64,000 nt of DNA, from NCBI RefSeq assembly GCF_004364345.1, contig NZ_SOCA01000002.1, forward strand, positions 199,711-263,710, given 5' to 3'. Shown here piece after piece: positions 54,301 through 62,649 of the stretch (within the stretch, counting starts at the first letter, position 1; each line of letters starts with the position of its first letter). The position numbers were made by a program, and so were the translations under genes. The notes below the pieces were generated by a model. That model made no database searches and had not been told where the DNA came from. It was given only the letters and a program-made list of their open reading frames with translations. This stretch comes from Prosthecobacter fusiformis (lineage in GTDB: Bacteria; Verrucomicrobiota; Verrucomicrobiia; Verrucomicrobiales; Verrucomicrobiaceae).

Positions 54301-55881
54301 TTTGTCACGCAGGCGAATGATGCGGCCACGCTTTGGGCTGCGACCCAGGGAGCCGTTGCCGTCACTGCTAACGTAAAGTGTGCCATCGGGAGCGGCGGCG
54401 ACGTAAACGGGATAGTTAGCAGCGGCGGAATTGGCGAAGAGGGTGACTTCGAAGCCTTCGGGCACCTTGACATCCTTGAGGATTTCAGCCTCCTGCTGTG
54501 GGGTGAGCTTGACAATGGAAGGGGGGATGTTGCCCTCGTTTTTGTAGGGATCTGATTCTTCCTTCACTACTTTGGCAGCGGTGGCCTGCTGCTGGGCGCT
54601 CATCTTTGGGGCGAGGGACTTGATGCTTTCACCTTTCAGCTTCACCTCCCTGATGCTGGCCCAGCCGCCGCTGTTTTTGCTGAGGGCGTGGATTTTGATG
54701 AACTTGATGTTATCCGATTTGGCGAAGTCGTCGCTGTAGGGGGCTCCTTTGTTGTTGGTGGAGGCATCGACGAGTGTGCTCCAGGTCTTGCCATCGGTGG
54801 AGCCTTCGACTTTGTAACGATAGACGCCTTTGTTTTCCCAGATGGTGGCGATGCCGGTGAGGGCCTGCGGTTTTTCAAATTCAAGCTGGAGCCACTGCGG
54901 GTACTGCTCGTTGCTGGCACACCAGCGGGTGGCTTCGTCGCCATCCACGGCCCGCCAAGCGAAGTTGTTTTTGCCACCTTCCTCACTGCTGGCCGTTGCG
55001 GTGACGAGGGTGGCGTCTTTCGGCGCTGGAGGCGGTGTGGCTGCGGCCGGTTTCGGCTGGGGCTTGGGCGGGGCGGGGTTGCCTTTGACAAAGGTGACTT
55101 TGTTCTGGCCTTTAAAGGGCGTCAGGTAGTCGGGGGTCAGTTTGTCACAGGCCCAGAGGAGGCCACGGGTGAGGAGGTCAAGGTAACGGGCATCGGCGAC
55201 GGTGTCGTTGTTGTGGCCAATGGTGGTGCTGAAGCTGCGTGCCCCCTGCTTTTCATTGGTCCAGGCGACGATGTATTCGACGTCCTTGATGGTGCCGTCC
55301 TTTTGTTTAGCGGTCTGCTTGCCCATGGCCAGGGGATGGGCATCGAAGATGTTGACGTTGTTATAGAGCTCTTCCTTGACCGTGGTCCAGTCCGCCAGGG
55401 GCTGGGTGATGGGGTGCTCTTTGTCCACATAAGTGATGGCGATGGGCTCCTGTGGGCCGTGGGAATTCGACTGGAGACCGAGGTGCTTATACCAGGAGTC
55501 GTTACCGGGGCGGAAGCTGTGCATGGCGCAATGCAGGTGCACGGCGGGGACGGTTTTGTGGACATCCAGGATGCGCTTGATCGCCTTGAAGTCTTTATGA
55601 CCGGCAGCGCATTCGTCGTGGATGATGATGTCGTAACCTTTCGCCCAATCCGGATTGTCATAGAGGGGCAGGGGAGGATTGGTGGATTTATCATCGGTCC
55701 ACACGACATCCACCTGCACATTGGCGCGGGACTGGATGCCCTGGCTGAGGATTTCATGCTGCTTGGCGTAATCATGGCAGCAGCCGCCAGCGATGAGGAG
55801 TGCTTTGAGTGGCTGAGGAGTCGCTGCGTGGGCGATCAGGGACGATGCAAAAAGCAGGGCGAAAAGGGCGTGACGGAGCAT
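51382..55881 (-). CDS. ThuA-discoidin-dehydrogenase-HEAT-cytochrome c fusion
   Basis: The 1,499-residue protein has a signal peptide, a ThuA-like domain (about 25-250: KALLIAGGCCHDYAKQHEIL), a discoidin/F5-8C domain (about 300-415), a PVC-type membrane-bound dehydrogenase or sorbosone-dehydrogenase-like propeller (about 465-830: NGLSLGIDGWLYIAGGDFGF), HEAT-like helices (about 860-1,350) and a cytochrome c domain with CVACH at 1,376-1,380 and a likely Met ligand near 1,472. It probably oxidises a sugar outside the cell and passes electrons to heme. No other gene of that pathway adjoins it. Confidence 0.87.
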   Translation of the reverse strand: MLRHALFALLFASSLIAHAATPQPLKALLIAGGCCHDYAKQHEILSQGIQSRANVQVDVVWTDDKSTNPPLPLYDNPDWAKGYDIIIHDECAAGHKDFKAIKRILDVHKTVPAVHLHCAMHSFRPGNDSWYKHLGLQSNSHGPQEPIAITYVDKEHPITQPLADWTTVKEELYNNVNIFDAHPLAMGKQTAKQKDGTIKDVEYIVAWTNEKQGARSFSTTIGHNNDTVADARYLDLLTRGLLWACDKLTPDYLTPFKGQNKVTFVKGNPAPPKPQPKPAAATPPPAPKDATLVTATASSEEGGKNNFAWRAVDGDEATRWCASNEQYPQWLQLEFEKPQALTGIATIWENKGVYRYKVEGSTDGKTWSTLVDASTNNKGAPYSDDFAKSDNIKFIKIHALSKNSGGWASIREVKLKGESIKSLAPKMSAQQQATAAKVVKEESDPYKNEGNIPPSIVKLTPQQEAEILKDVKVPEGFEVTLFANSAAANYPVYVAAAPDGTLYVSSDGNGSLGRSPKRGRIIRLRDKDGDGKADETKVFCEVDSPRGLVWDHDRLYLVHPPHLSEFIDADGDGTAEKQNILVKDIAFGFKDRPADHTTNGLSLGIDGWLYIAGGDFGFMKATGTDGRTLQHRGGGVIRVRPDGTGLEIYSTGTRNILEVAISPLMDIFARDNTNDGGGWNVRFHHFTGLDDHGYPRLYKNFNDEAIQPLADYGGGSGCGAVYIDEPGFGEAWNNAPFTADWGTNAIYKHSVRPKGATFEEVKAPEPFIKMTRPTDADVDGFSRVYASSWKGATFNWAGPDVGFIVQMRPKDYKAPALPDYTKASDADLVKELESPSNRRRMEAQRQLLGRKELAGSDALSDLIVKIEAGVSSRVAATHLYFQHPGRTSGIDFGSSEDVGSQYALEAMQRAFNVPAKAGSLNITMSRTSGKKESDYSPKRASAASLVTEGLTGKMMNPATTIDFIAAQNDEVLSHLAVKAASKAEPSLLLSKLSLKQTSHASSKLLLRALAMMHKPEVVTGLIEQLDQATDPALRQGILAAICRLHFTEGEWKGDSWGTRPDTRGPYYQPEPWSETTKIAAALKEALAKAGPEEAAFLVKEMNRNRIQSDDALQRILTLAKQDPKVIPDAVAQLAVAETIPVDAIPMLVSVLKSTPELQLAQTPKGQTTPTPVTDNLVEPEVSSTTISQAIIALTKTDSAEGVSTTLTALSPLQKMPGAFKDYEAASTAFFTSPKLENHHQLIESIAEKLEAPASRHADAALLNLASRTTGSPESRELSQKALDHGWQDAKRRIQIIDAIASIKHMASAPKILAATDDPDPKVKAAAERAAKGMKLTKVADTTPKLATMTPEAAIAAVLKTKGDLALGEQVFTRATCVACHTTKESEAQKGPYLGNIAQTYKRPELAQNILDPNKTIAQGFASEMITLKDGTQQMGFITLEGASEVKLRNIAAQEFAFKTTDIKERQKLPMSMMPPGLMMNFTVREFASLLDYLEALAKK

Positions 55882-56034
55882 GATAAAAAAGGCGGCGGAT
55901 AGAATCGCGCTAAAATACCAATTTCGAGCAGAAAAGTGAAGGAAGCGGAAGTCCTCAGAGAATTTGGTTTTAGAAAATCAAAGCCTTGAATTGAAAACAC
56001 GTGAATATGCATATCAATGAGCATAAAATCGTGC

Positions 56035-56295
56035 ATGAGAACAACCCTACTTCTAGATGAAGAACTCATCGCCAAAGCCGGAAGGCTGACCGGCATCACT
56101 GAAAAAACCAAACTCGTGCATATGGGACTCGAAGCACTCATCACCCGTGAATCTTCCCGGCGTCTGGCCGCCCTGGGGGGCTCCATGCCTGAACTTAGCG
56201 TTCCGCCCCGGACCCGTCCGACGGAGGAGCGCCTGGATCTCGCTCATCTGACCTTCAAGGCCGCTGAAGACCCCAAGCCGTATGGTACTCGCTGA
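56035..56295 (+). CDS. vapB: VapB-type antitoxin
   Basis: The 86-residue protein matches the type II VapB family: MRTTLLLDEELIAKAGRLTGITEKTKLVHMGLEALI, a ribbon-helix-helix DNA-binding start, then a tail that would bind the toxin. The ATG at 56035 is the best start; an ATG at 56017 adds six residues. Its stop overlaps the vapC start by 14 bases. VapB usually represses its own promoter, and the 135 bp upstream would hold it. Confidence 0.88.
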   Translation: MRTTLLLDEELIAKAGRLTGITEKTKLVHMGLEALITRESSRRLAALGGSMPELSVPPRTRPTEERLDLAHLTFKAAEDPKPYGTR

Positions 56296-56650
56296 TACCA
56301 ACGTCTGGGTTTATTTCCTGAATGGAAAGAACAACGACCCAAAGCTGGGGCAGATGCTGTGGGCAGGAGAAATCGTCACCCACTGGAACGTCATAGGCGA
56401 GCTGGCAGCAGAGAGTGTGGCCAATCGCGCCCAGTTTCTGACTGATCTGCGGGAGCTGGAGCGTGTGGAGCCGGCTACGGAGAGTGAGGCTCTGGTGCTC
56501 ATTGAAAATCGTAAGCTCTACGGGCGTGGCATCGGCTGGAATGATATCCAGCTCCTGGCGAGCTGTTTGATCCATCAGGTGCCGCTGTGGACTCATGACC
56601 GGCGTTTGCATGAAGCGGCCGTGGAGCTGGGATGCGCGTGGAAGGAGTGA
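56282..56650 (+). CDS. vapC: VapC-type PIN-domain toxin
   Basis: The 122-residue PIN-domain protein has the acidic active-site pattern: Asp5 in LADTNVWVYFL, Glu in NVIGELA, Asp in GWNDIQLLAS and Asp in LWTHDRRLHEAA. VapC toxins cleave RNA, often tRNA. It forms a pair with vapB by an overlap of 14 bases. It lies 46 bp before plsY. Confidence 0.9.
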   Translation: MVLADTNVWVYFLNGKNNDPKLGQMLWAGEIVTHWNVIGELAAESVANRAQFLTDLRELERVEPATESEALVLIENRKLYGRGIGWNDIQLLASCLIHQVPLWTHDRRLHEAAVELGCAWKE

Positions 56651-56695
56651 GTTTTTACTTGGCGCAAGGCGGCATGCTCGGGATACATAGCGGCA

Positions 56696-57334
56696 ATGAA
56701 TCCCGCAGTGGCAATTTTGATCTCCGCAATCGTCGGCTACATCAGTGGCGCGATGCCGTTTGGCTATTGGGCAGGCAAGCTCAAGGGCATGGATATTCGG
56801 CAGCATGGAAGCGGTAACATCGGGGCGACAAACGTCATCCGGGTGCTGGGGAAGGGGATTGGCATTCCAGTTTTTATCCTGGATGCGCTGAAGGGCTGGC
56901 TGCCTGCCTGGCTGGCGGGGTATTTTTTGGCGAAAAACGGGGCTGCGCAGGAGATCGTCTCTGCCGGGGCAGTTGTGGCGGGCCTGGCTGCGGTGCTGGG
57001 GCACATGTTTACCTTTTGGCTGGGTTTTAAAGGCGGAAAAGGCGTGGCGACGACGGCTGGTGTGCTGCTGGGGATTGCCCCGCTGGCGATGCTAGGCGGG
57101 CTGGTGGTGTGGCTGGTGTTTTTCTTCATGACACGTTACGTGTCCCTGGCCTCGATGATGGCCGGGGTGGGCGTGGTGGCCACAATGGTGGCGCTCATGC
57201 TGCGAGATCAGCGCTGGGATTTTGTCATGCTCGGTTTCGGGGTGCTGATCATGCTGCTGGTCATCCTTCGGCACCGGGCGAACATTGGCCGTATCTTTGC
57301 GGGGACTGAGCCTAAGGCAGGGCGTAAAAAATAA
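56696..57334 (+). CDS. plsY: Acyl-phosphate glycerol-3-phosphate acyltransferase PlsY
   Basis: PlsY makes lysophosphatidic acid from acyl-phosphate in the inner membrane. The 212-residue protein has five to six hydrophobic segments and the three family motifs: GSGNIGATNVIR, GHMFTFWLGFKGGKGVAT and LRHRANIGRIFAG. Length and motifs are standard. It is followed 39 bp later by the uracil-DNA glycosylase gene. Confidence 0.95.
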   Translation: MNPAVAILISAIVGYISGAMPFGYWAGKLKGMDIRQHGSGNIGATNVIRVLGKGIGIPVFILDALKGWLPAWLAGYFLAKNGAAQEIVSAGAVVAGLAAVLGHMFTFWLGFKGGKGVATTAGVLLGIAPLAMLGGLVVWLVFFFMTRYVSLASMMAGVGVVATMVALMLRDQRWDFVMLGFGVLIMLLVILRHRANIGRIFAGTEPKAGRKK

Positions 57335-57373
57335 GATCGTTTGGATCTCTAGCTGATTCCTTTTTCTCTAACC

Positions 57374-58330
57374 ATGTCTCAACAAGCTGAAGCTGCCGGA
57401 CTCCTGAAACACTACCTGGAACAGCGCCAGGTGGCGGGGCAGACGCATGTGGGGCTGAGGCCCGGGATGGTGGACCGGCTGTTGCATCGGCGTGGCCTCG
57501 GGCCACAGACCAAGGCTGCGGCGGAGATGCCCCGGCCTGTGCGTGCGGCACCACCTGCTGGCGAAAGTGTGGCTGCTCCGGCCTCATTGCTACGCGAAAC
57601 CTTGGCGGCTCCAGCTTCCGTGAAACCTGCCCCTGCTGCGGTGACGAGTGCCCCGACAAAAGTGCGCTTGGAGCCGACAGTGATCGAAGTGCCCGGCGCC
57701 ACCAAGGCAGAAAAGCTGGCTGCGCTGGCGCAAATGGCGGAACATTCGCCTGAGGCGCGTGCTCTGGGTACCCTGCGGGAGACGATGGTCTTTGCGGTGG
57801 GCAGTCCAGAGGCAGAGATCATGTTCATCGGTGAAGCGCCGGGGTCTGAGGAAGAGCGCCAGCAGGAGCCCTTCGTGGGGCCAGCGGGTCAAAAGCTGAC
57901 GGGCATCATCAAGGCCATGGGTCTGGACCGGAGCGAGGTTTACATCAGTAACATCTGTAAATTCCGTCCGGCAATGGAGAACCAGGGTTACTCCAACCGG
58001 CCGCCGACAACGGTGGAAATGAAGACCTGTCTGCCGTACATATTTACGGAGATCGCCATCATCCAGCCGAAGATCCTGGTGGCGCTGGGCAAGACGGCGG
58101 CGGAAGGCCTGGGACTGAGTGGTCCGGTGAGCAAGCTGCGCGGCCAGTTTTACCAAGTGCAGGGACTGCCTGCCATGGTGACCTTTCACCCCAGCTACAT
58201 CCTGCGGGAAGAAAAACTGGCTGGTGGCGGCATGGTGGCCAAGCGTCAAGTCTGGGAAGACATGCTGCAAGTGATGGAAAAGGCCGGGCTGCCGATCAGT
58301 GAGAAGCAGCGTTCGTATTTTAAGAAGTAG
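57374..58330 (+). CDS. Family-4-like uracil-DNA glycosylase lacking the Fe-S cysteines
   Basis: The 318-residue protein has a helical N-terminus, a Pro/Ala-rich linker (about 50-110), then the UDG fold with motif [23 protein letters not shown] and motif B FHPSYILR, so uracil excision is plausible. Family 4 enzymes hold a 4Fe-4S cluster with four Cys, usually as CxxC before motif A plus a KCRP Cys and one about 16 residues later. Here the CxxC is absent, KCRP is KFRP, and only two Cys (195 and 219) exist in the whole protein. A cluster of that type therefore looks impossible. Confidence 0.87.
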   Translation: MSQQAEAAGLLKHYLEQRQVAGQTHVGLRPGMVDRLLHRRGLGPQTKAAAEMPRPVRAAPPAGESVAAPASLLRETLAAPASVKPAPAAVTSAPTKVRLEPTVIEVPGATKAEKLAALAQMAEHSPEARALGTLRETMVFAVGSPEAEIMFIGEAPGSEEERQQEPFVGPAGQKLTGIIKAMGLDRSEVYISNICKFRPAMENQGYSNRPPTTVEMKTCLPYIFTEIAIIQPKILVALGKTAAEGLGLSGPVSKLRGQFYQVQGLPAMVTFHPSYILREEKLAGGGMVAKRQVWEDMLQVMEKAGLPISEKQRSYFKK

Positions 58331-58435
58331 AGGCTCCGCTAATGAGCGTAAACGGCTCAGCGGTTCCCTTGAAAGTAGTCCTGTATCCTCGCCCGGCTTG
58401 ACTCTTCAGTCTTCCGGCCCAAATCTCCGCCTCCC

Positions 58436-60133
58436 ATGTCCGACGCCAACGCTGCTGCCCCTGCCTCCCTGGATTTCATCCGCGAAATGATCGCTGCCGA
58501 TGTGGAGGCGCAGCGCAATGATGGCTGGGTGATCACGCGGTTTCCGCCAGAGCCGAACGGCTATCTGCACATCGGCCATGCCAAGAGCATCTGCCTAAAC
58601 TTCGGCCTCAGCCTTGAAAACGCACCCAAGGCCCGCTGCCATCTGCGCTTTGATGACACGAACCCGACGAAGGAAGAGGTGGAGTATGTGGATAGCATCC
58701 AGGAGGATGTGAAGTGGCTGGGCTTTGACTGGGGCGACCATCTTTTTTATGCCAGCGACTACTTTGAAAAGCTCTATGGCTTCGCCGTCCAGCTCATCGA
58801 AAAAGGCCTGGCCTATGTGGATGACCAGACGCCAGAAGAGATGCGCGCCACCCGTGGCACGTTGACCAGTCCCGGCACGGCCAGCCCGTTCCGTGATCGC
58901 AGTGCTGCGGAAAATCTGGACCTGTTTGCGCGCATGCGTGCGGGTGAATTTGCCGAAGGTAGCCGCGTCCTGAGGGCCAAAATTGACATGGCCTCGCCGA
59001 ACATGAACATGCGGGATCCAGCCATCTACCGCATCCTCAAGGCCCATCATCACCGCACGGGCGATGCCTGGTGCATCTACCCGATGTATGACTACGCACA
59101 CCCGCTCAGTGATGCACTGGAAGGCATCACGCACAGCCTTTGCACGCTGGAGTTTGAGCATCACCGTCCCCTTTATGAATGGCTGATCGCCAATGTCAGC
59201 GGCCTGCCGGGCCAGCCTTATCAGCGCGAATTTGCCCGCCTGAACCTGACGAATACGGTGATGAGCAAGCGCAAGCTACTGCGTCTGGTGAAGGAAGGTC
59301 TGGTCAATGGTTGGGATGATCCCCGCATGCCCACCATCAGCGGCATTCGCCGTCGTGGTTATACTCCGGCGGCTGTGCGGACCTTCTGCAAAACGATTGG
59401 CCTAACCAAGTATCCATCTTTGACCGAACTCACCCTGCTGGAGCATTGCGTGCGTGAAGACCTGAATAAGCATGCCCAGCGCGTCTATGGCGTCCTGCGG
59501 CCTATCAAGGTTGTCCTGACCAATTACCCCGAAGGCCAGGTGGAGCATGTGGAGCTGGTGAATAATCCGGAAAACGAGGCCGATGGCAAACGCCAGGTCC
59601 CGCTCAGCCGCGAGCTTTACATTGATGCCGATGACTTCATGGAAACCCCGATCCAGGGTTTTCACCGGCTCGTCCCCGGCGGCGAAGTGCGTCTGAAATA
59701 CGCCTTCTGCATCATCTGCCAGGAGGTCATCAAGGATGACGCGGGCAACATCATTGAACTGCGTTGCACTTACGATGACGCGACGCGTCACGGTGTGAAA
59801 CCTGTGGGTAGGCCAAAAGTGAAAGGCACGATCCACTGGGTCAGCGCTGCCCATGCTCTGGATGTGGAAGTACGCCTCTATGACAAGCTCTTCACGCAGG
59901 AGCAGCCGGAAGAGGCCGCAGGTGAAGACGGTGACTTTACGCAGCTCATCAATCCCCAGTCTCTGGAAGTGATCACGGCGAAGATCGAGCCCTCCGTGGC
60001 CGATGCCAAGCCTGGCTCACACTTCCAGTTTGAACGCGTCGGTTATTTCTATGCCGACCCAAAAGACAGCCAGCCCGGCAAACCTGTGTTTAACCGCACT
60101 GTGGCGCTGAAAGATGGGTTTGTGAAAAAGTGA
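58436..60133 (+). CDS. glnS: Glutaminyl-tRNA synthetase
   Basis: GlnRS attaches Gln to tRNA(Gln). The 565-residue class I enzyme has [18 protein letters not shown] with the HIGH motif, a central Rossmann fold, VMSKRKL as the KMSKS motif, and the anticodon-binding beta-barrel C-terminal domain ([14 protein letters not shown] and [17 protein letters not shown]). Length is standard. Its presence means direct Gln charging is available. It converges with dhaK. Confidence 0.96.
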   Translation: MSDANAAAPASLDFIREMIAADVEAQRNDGWVITRFPPEPNGYLHIGHAKSICLNFGLSLENAPKARCHLRFDDTNPTKEEVEYVDSIQEDVKWLGFDWGDHLFYASDYFEKLYGFAVQLIEKGLAYVDDQTPEEMRATRGTLTSPGTASPFRDRSAAENLDLFARMRAGEFAEGSRVLRAKIDMASPNMNMRDPAIYRILKAHHHRTGDAWCIYPMYDYAHPLSDALEGITHSLCTLEFEHHRPLYEWLIANVSGLPGQPYQREFARLNLTNTVMSKRKLLRLVKEGLVNGWDDPRMPTISGIRRRGYTPAAVRTFCKTIGLTKYPSLTELTLLEHCVREDLNKHAQRVYGVLRPIKVVLTNYPEGQVEHVELVNNPENEADGKRQVPLSRELYIDADDFMETPIQGFHRLVPGGEVRLKYAFCIICQEVIKDDAGNIIELRCTYDDATRHGVKPVGRPKVKGTIHWVSAAHALDVEVRLYDKLFTQEQPEEAAGEDGDFTQLINPQSLEVITAKIEPSVADAKPGSHFQFERVGYFYADPKDSQPGKPVFNRTVALKDGFVKK

Positions 60134-60140
60134 ACAAATC

Positions 60141-60189
60141 TCCCGCATTGTAGCGGGACTAGCCCCCTCACTTCGCGTGCGGGGGGGCT
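60141..60189. terminator. Two hairpins between glnS and dhaK
   Basis: TCCCGC (60141-60146) pairs with GCGGGA (60153-60158), and AGCCCCC (60161-60167) with GGGGGCT (60183-60189). They lie in the 125 bp between convergent genes. T tracts are weak, so the role is inferred. Confidence 0.45.
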
Positions 60190-60258
60190 GAAAGAAGAAA
60201 AGATCAGGAGGCGGATATGGCTTGTGCCATCGTTCTGCCTCCTCACCAGCCGTAGAGA

Positions 60259-61269
60259 TTACAGCTTCGTATACCCCACGCTTTCGCAAGGCAGGTCCCA
60301 GAGAGCTTTCAGCTCGGCATCCAGCTTGGTGATGCTGAAGCTCACGCCGGCCATTTCCTGGCAGGTGACGATGCTGTCCACGATGGTCTGATGTATTTTG
60401 ATGCCACGGGCATCCAGGATAGGCCGGGCGGCACGGAGCATGATCAGCAGCTCCATCATATGCGTGCTGCCCAGGCTGTTGACGAAGAAGACGATCTCAT
60501 CTCCTTCACTCAGTGGCAGGTCATCGCCGAAAAGGAGATCCAGCATCTTGACGGCCAGTTCATCTGCCGTGCACATGGGGATGAGGCCCACGCCTTTTTC
60601 ACCGTGAATGCCCATGCCCAGGCCGATGACGTCATCCGCCAGTTCAAAGGTAGGGGCACCTGTCGCCGGGATGGAGCCGGGTTTGGTGGAAACGCCGACC
60701 GTGCGTGTTGCGTCCACGGCCTTCTGGGCGATGCGGGCCAGTTCATCCAAAGTCTCCACCTGCGTGGCGGCGGCACCGGCCAGCTTGACGATGGGCACCA
60801 GGCCGCCGACGCCACGGCGCTTATGTTTTTCATTCGGCGGGGCGGAGCAAACGTCGTCATTGATAATGACGGTCTTTACCGTGATGCCTGCGTCCTCGGC
60901 GTCCTCCGCACCGATGTCGAAGTTCATGATGTCCCCGGCATAGTTGCCATAAAGATAGAGCACGCCTTTGCCACGGTTCACCGCCTGCGTGGCCTCCAGG
61001 ACGATGTCCGGCGGGGGGGCTGCGAAAATGTCACCCACAGCCGCGCCATCACCCATGCCTTTGCCGACGAGGCCATGATAAATCGGTTCGTGACCTGCAC
61101 CGCCACCAATCAGCAGGGCAGGGGCATCCGGGCGCAGATCGTTCATGACGATGGAGCGCTTGCCCACACGCCGGGCTTTGCCGTCATAAGCCAGCACGAG
61201 GCCCTCGAAGAGTTCGTCGGCACATTTCAGGGGATCGTTGATGATCTTCTTCGCGGTGTTTTTGCTCAT
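60259..61269 (-). CDS. dhaK: Dihydroxyacetone kinase subunit DhaK-like
   Basis: DhaK binds dihydroxyacetone covalently on a His. The 336-residue protein has the glycine-rich IGGGAGHEPIYHGLVGKG, the substrate His in GMGIHGEKGVGLIP, and DDVCSAPP. It has no DhaL domain (nucleotide-binding), so it should need a separate DhaL partner or a PTS-type partner; none is seen in this window. The start MSKNTAKKIINDP at 61269 is chosen over an upstream one. It follows the YraN-like gene by about 75 bp. Confidence 0.92.
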   Translation of the reverse strand: MSKNTAKKIINDPLKCADELFEGLVLAYDGKARRVGKRSIVMNDLRPDAPALLIGGGAGHEPIYHGLVGKGMGDGAAVGDIFAAPPPDIVLEATQAVNRGKGVLYLYGNYAGDIMNFDIGAEDAEDAGITVKTVIINDDVCSAPPNEKHKRRGVGGLVPIVKLAGAAATQVETLDELARIAQKAVDATRTVGVSTKPGSIPATGAPTFELADDVIGLGMGIHGEKGVGLIPMCTADELAVKMLDLLFGDDLPLSEGDEIVFFVNSLGSTHMMELLIMLRAARPILDARGIKIHQTIVDSIVTCQEMAGVSFSITKLDAELKALWDLPCESVGYTKL

Positions 61270-61344
61270 AGGTCGGTGGCAGTGGGAATTCGGGCCGCAA
61301 GGTGTAGCGGGTAGGCTTTGCGATGTCAAAGCAGGAAAGTGGGC

Positions 61345-61896
61345 TCATCTCCCGGCCAGCACCGCATCCGGCATCGTGAAGGCGTTTTCGATGACGTTGA
61401 TTGCCGGCACCTGCCCAGGGGTGAGGACGACCTCCACGATGTCGAATCGGTAGGCCACCTTGGGGTTTTTCAGCAGCCGCAGCCAGGCCAGGGCACCTCG
61501 TTGGAGCAGGCGGCGTTTTTCCGCATTCACCGCATCTGCCGGGCGTCCAAGGCTGGTGTGCGAGCGGGTTTTCACCTCCACAAAAGTCAGCACCTGACCG
61601 TGCCGGGCCACGATGTCCAGTTCCCCACCGAAGAGACTGTCGTGGTTGCGTTGCAGGATCTTGCGCCCGCGCCTGCGCAGCCATTTGGCAGCCAGGATTT
61701 CTCCTGCGATGCCCACTTCCGCATACGTCAGGCGATGGCCGAAAAGAATGGGCTGGTAGGGAGATCGCAGCCTGACATGCCAGCCCAGGGACCGCCGACG
61801 CAACCACGGCAGCAGGCGCCGCCGAATGCCGGGCAGGCGTAGAAAAGGCTGCCAGAGACCACCCTGGCGTGGGGGATCCTCCGGCAGTGATTTCAT
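61345..61896 (-). CDS. YraN/UPF0102 nuclease-like protein with N-terminal extension
   Basis: The 183-residue protein has the YraN core at about 60-175: GEILAAKWLRRRGRKILQRN, then GELDIVARHGQVLTFVEVKTRS, which matches the ExK nuclease-like motif of the family. The first 55 residues are Arg/Leu-rich and are not part of the usual YraN of about 120-130 residues. ATG 61896 is chosen; its four-base overlap with surE (ATGA) supports it. The family has no settled role; it resembles Holliday-junction resolvase folds. Confidence 0.88.
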   Translation of the reverse strand: MKSLPEDPPRQGGLWQPFLRLPGIRRRLLPWLRRRSLGWHVRLRSPYQPILFGHRLTYAEVGIAGEILAAKWLRRRGRKILQRNHDSLFGGELDIVARHGQVLTFVEVKTRSHTSLGRPADAVNAEKRRLLQRGALAWLRLLKNPKVAYRFDIVEVVLTPGQVPAINVIENAFTMPDAVLAGR

Positions 61897-62588
61897 ACTT
61901 TCAAACGGGAGACTGTGATTTTGCCGCCGAAGCATTCATCCACATCGGAGCCGGGGATGCGTGGCCTCTTGGAATACTGCGCCGTGTATTGATACTGGCC
62001 TTCTGCGGTCATTTCGTAATTCACATCCAACGGCATCCGCTCAGGGATGCAGCGGACCATTTCAGGCATCGGCAGGAGCCCGGGGGCGTGGTGGGGAAAG
62101 TTCACGTTCCAATACTCGCCATCATGCAAAAGCTCTCCGGATAACCGCGCCATGATCTCCGTGACCCAACTGGCGATGCGCGGCCAGTCCATCGCCACTC
62201 CTTTGACCAAATAATGGGAAAAAGCCATCGCCGGGATTCCGTGATAGGCGGCCTCCCGTGCCGCTGCGACAGTGCCAGAAATAACGATGTCCTGCCCCAG
62301 ATTTCCCCCGGCATTCACTCCTGAAAGTACCCAGTCTGGCTTCAAATCCAGCCCGAATAGGGCGATGCGTACGCTGTCTGCCGAAGGGCCGCGCACAGCC
62401 CAGCGCCCTTCTCCCCGTGGCTCCACCACCAGGGGCTTTCGCGTGGTCACACAATGCCCGCACATGGACTGCTCATCAGCCGGGGCGACGATGGAAACAC
62501 GCGCGCCGGGCACTGCGGCGACCGCTTCAGCCAGTGCCTTAAGGCCGGGTGCGTCGATGCCGTCATCATTGGTCAGGAGGAAATGCAT
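61893..62588 (-). CDS. surE: 5'/3'-nucleotidase SurE
   Basis: SurE is a metal-dependent phosphatase of nucleoside monophosphates. The 231-residue protein has LLTNDDGIDAPGLKAL with the metal-binding Asp pair, APADEQSMCGHCVT, and VLSGVNAGGNLGQDIVISGTVAAA, the family signatures. Its C-terminal region carries the usual SDV-type loop. It overlaps the YraN-like gene by four bases. Confidence 0.95.
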   Translation of the reverse strand: MHFLLTNDDGIDAPGLKALAEAVAAVPGARVSIVAPADEQSMCGHCVTTRKPLVVEPRGEGRWAVRGPSADSVRIALFGLDLKPDWVLSGVNAGGNLGQDIVISGTVAAAREAAYHGIPAMAFSHYLVKGVAMDWPRIASWVTEIMARLSGELLHDGEYWNVNFPHHAPGLLPMPEMVRCIPERMPLDVNYEMTAEGQYQYTAQYSKRPRIPGSDVDECFGGKITVSRLKV

Positions 62589-62649
62589 GCCCAGAGTATG
62601 GGCAGTTTATCCGGCCGTGCATCTCTATTCCGCCGGGTGAGGTCACGGC

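Noticed and set aside
54688-55902. Plus-strand frame of 404 codons opposite the ThuA fusion
   Set aside because: Val/Gly/Asp-rich antisense translation without domains.
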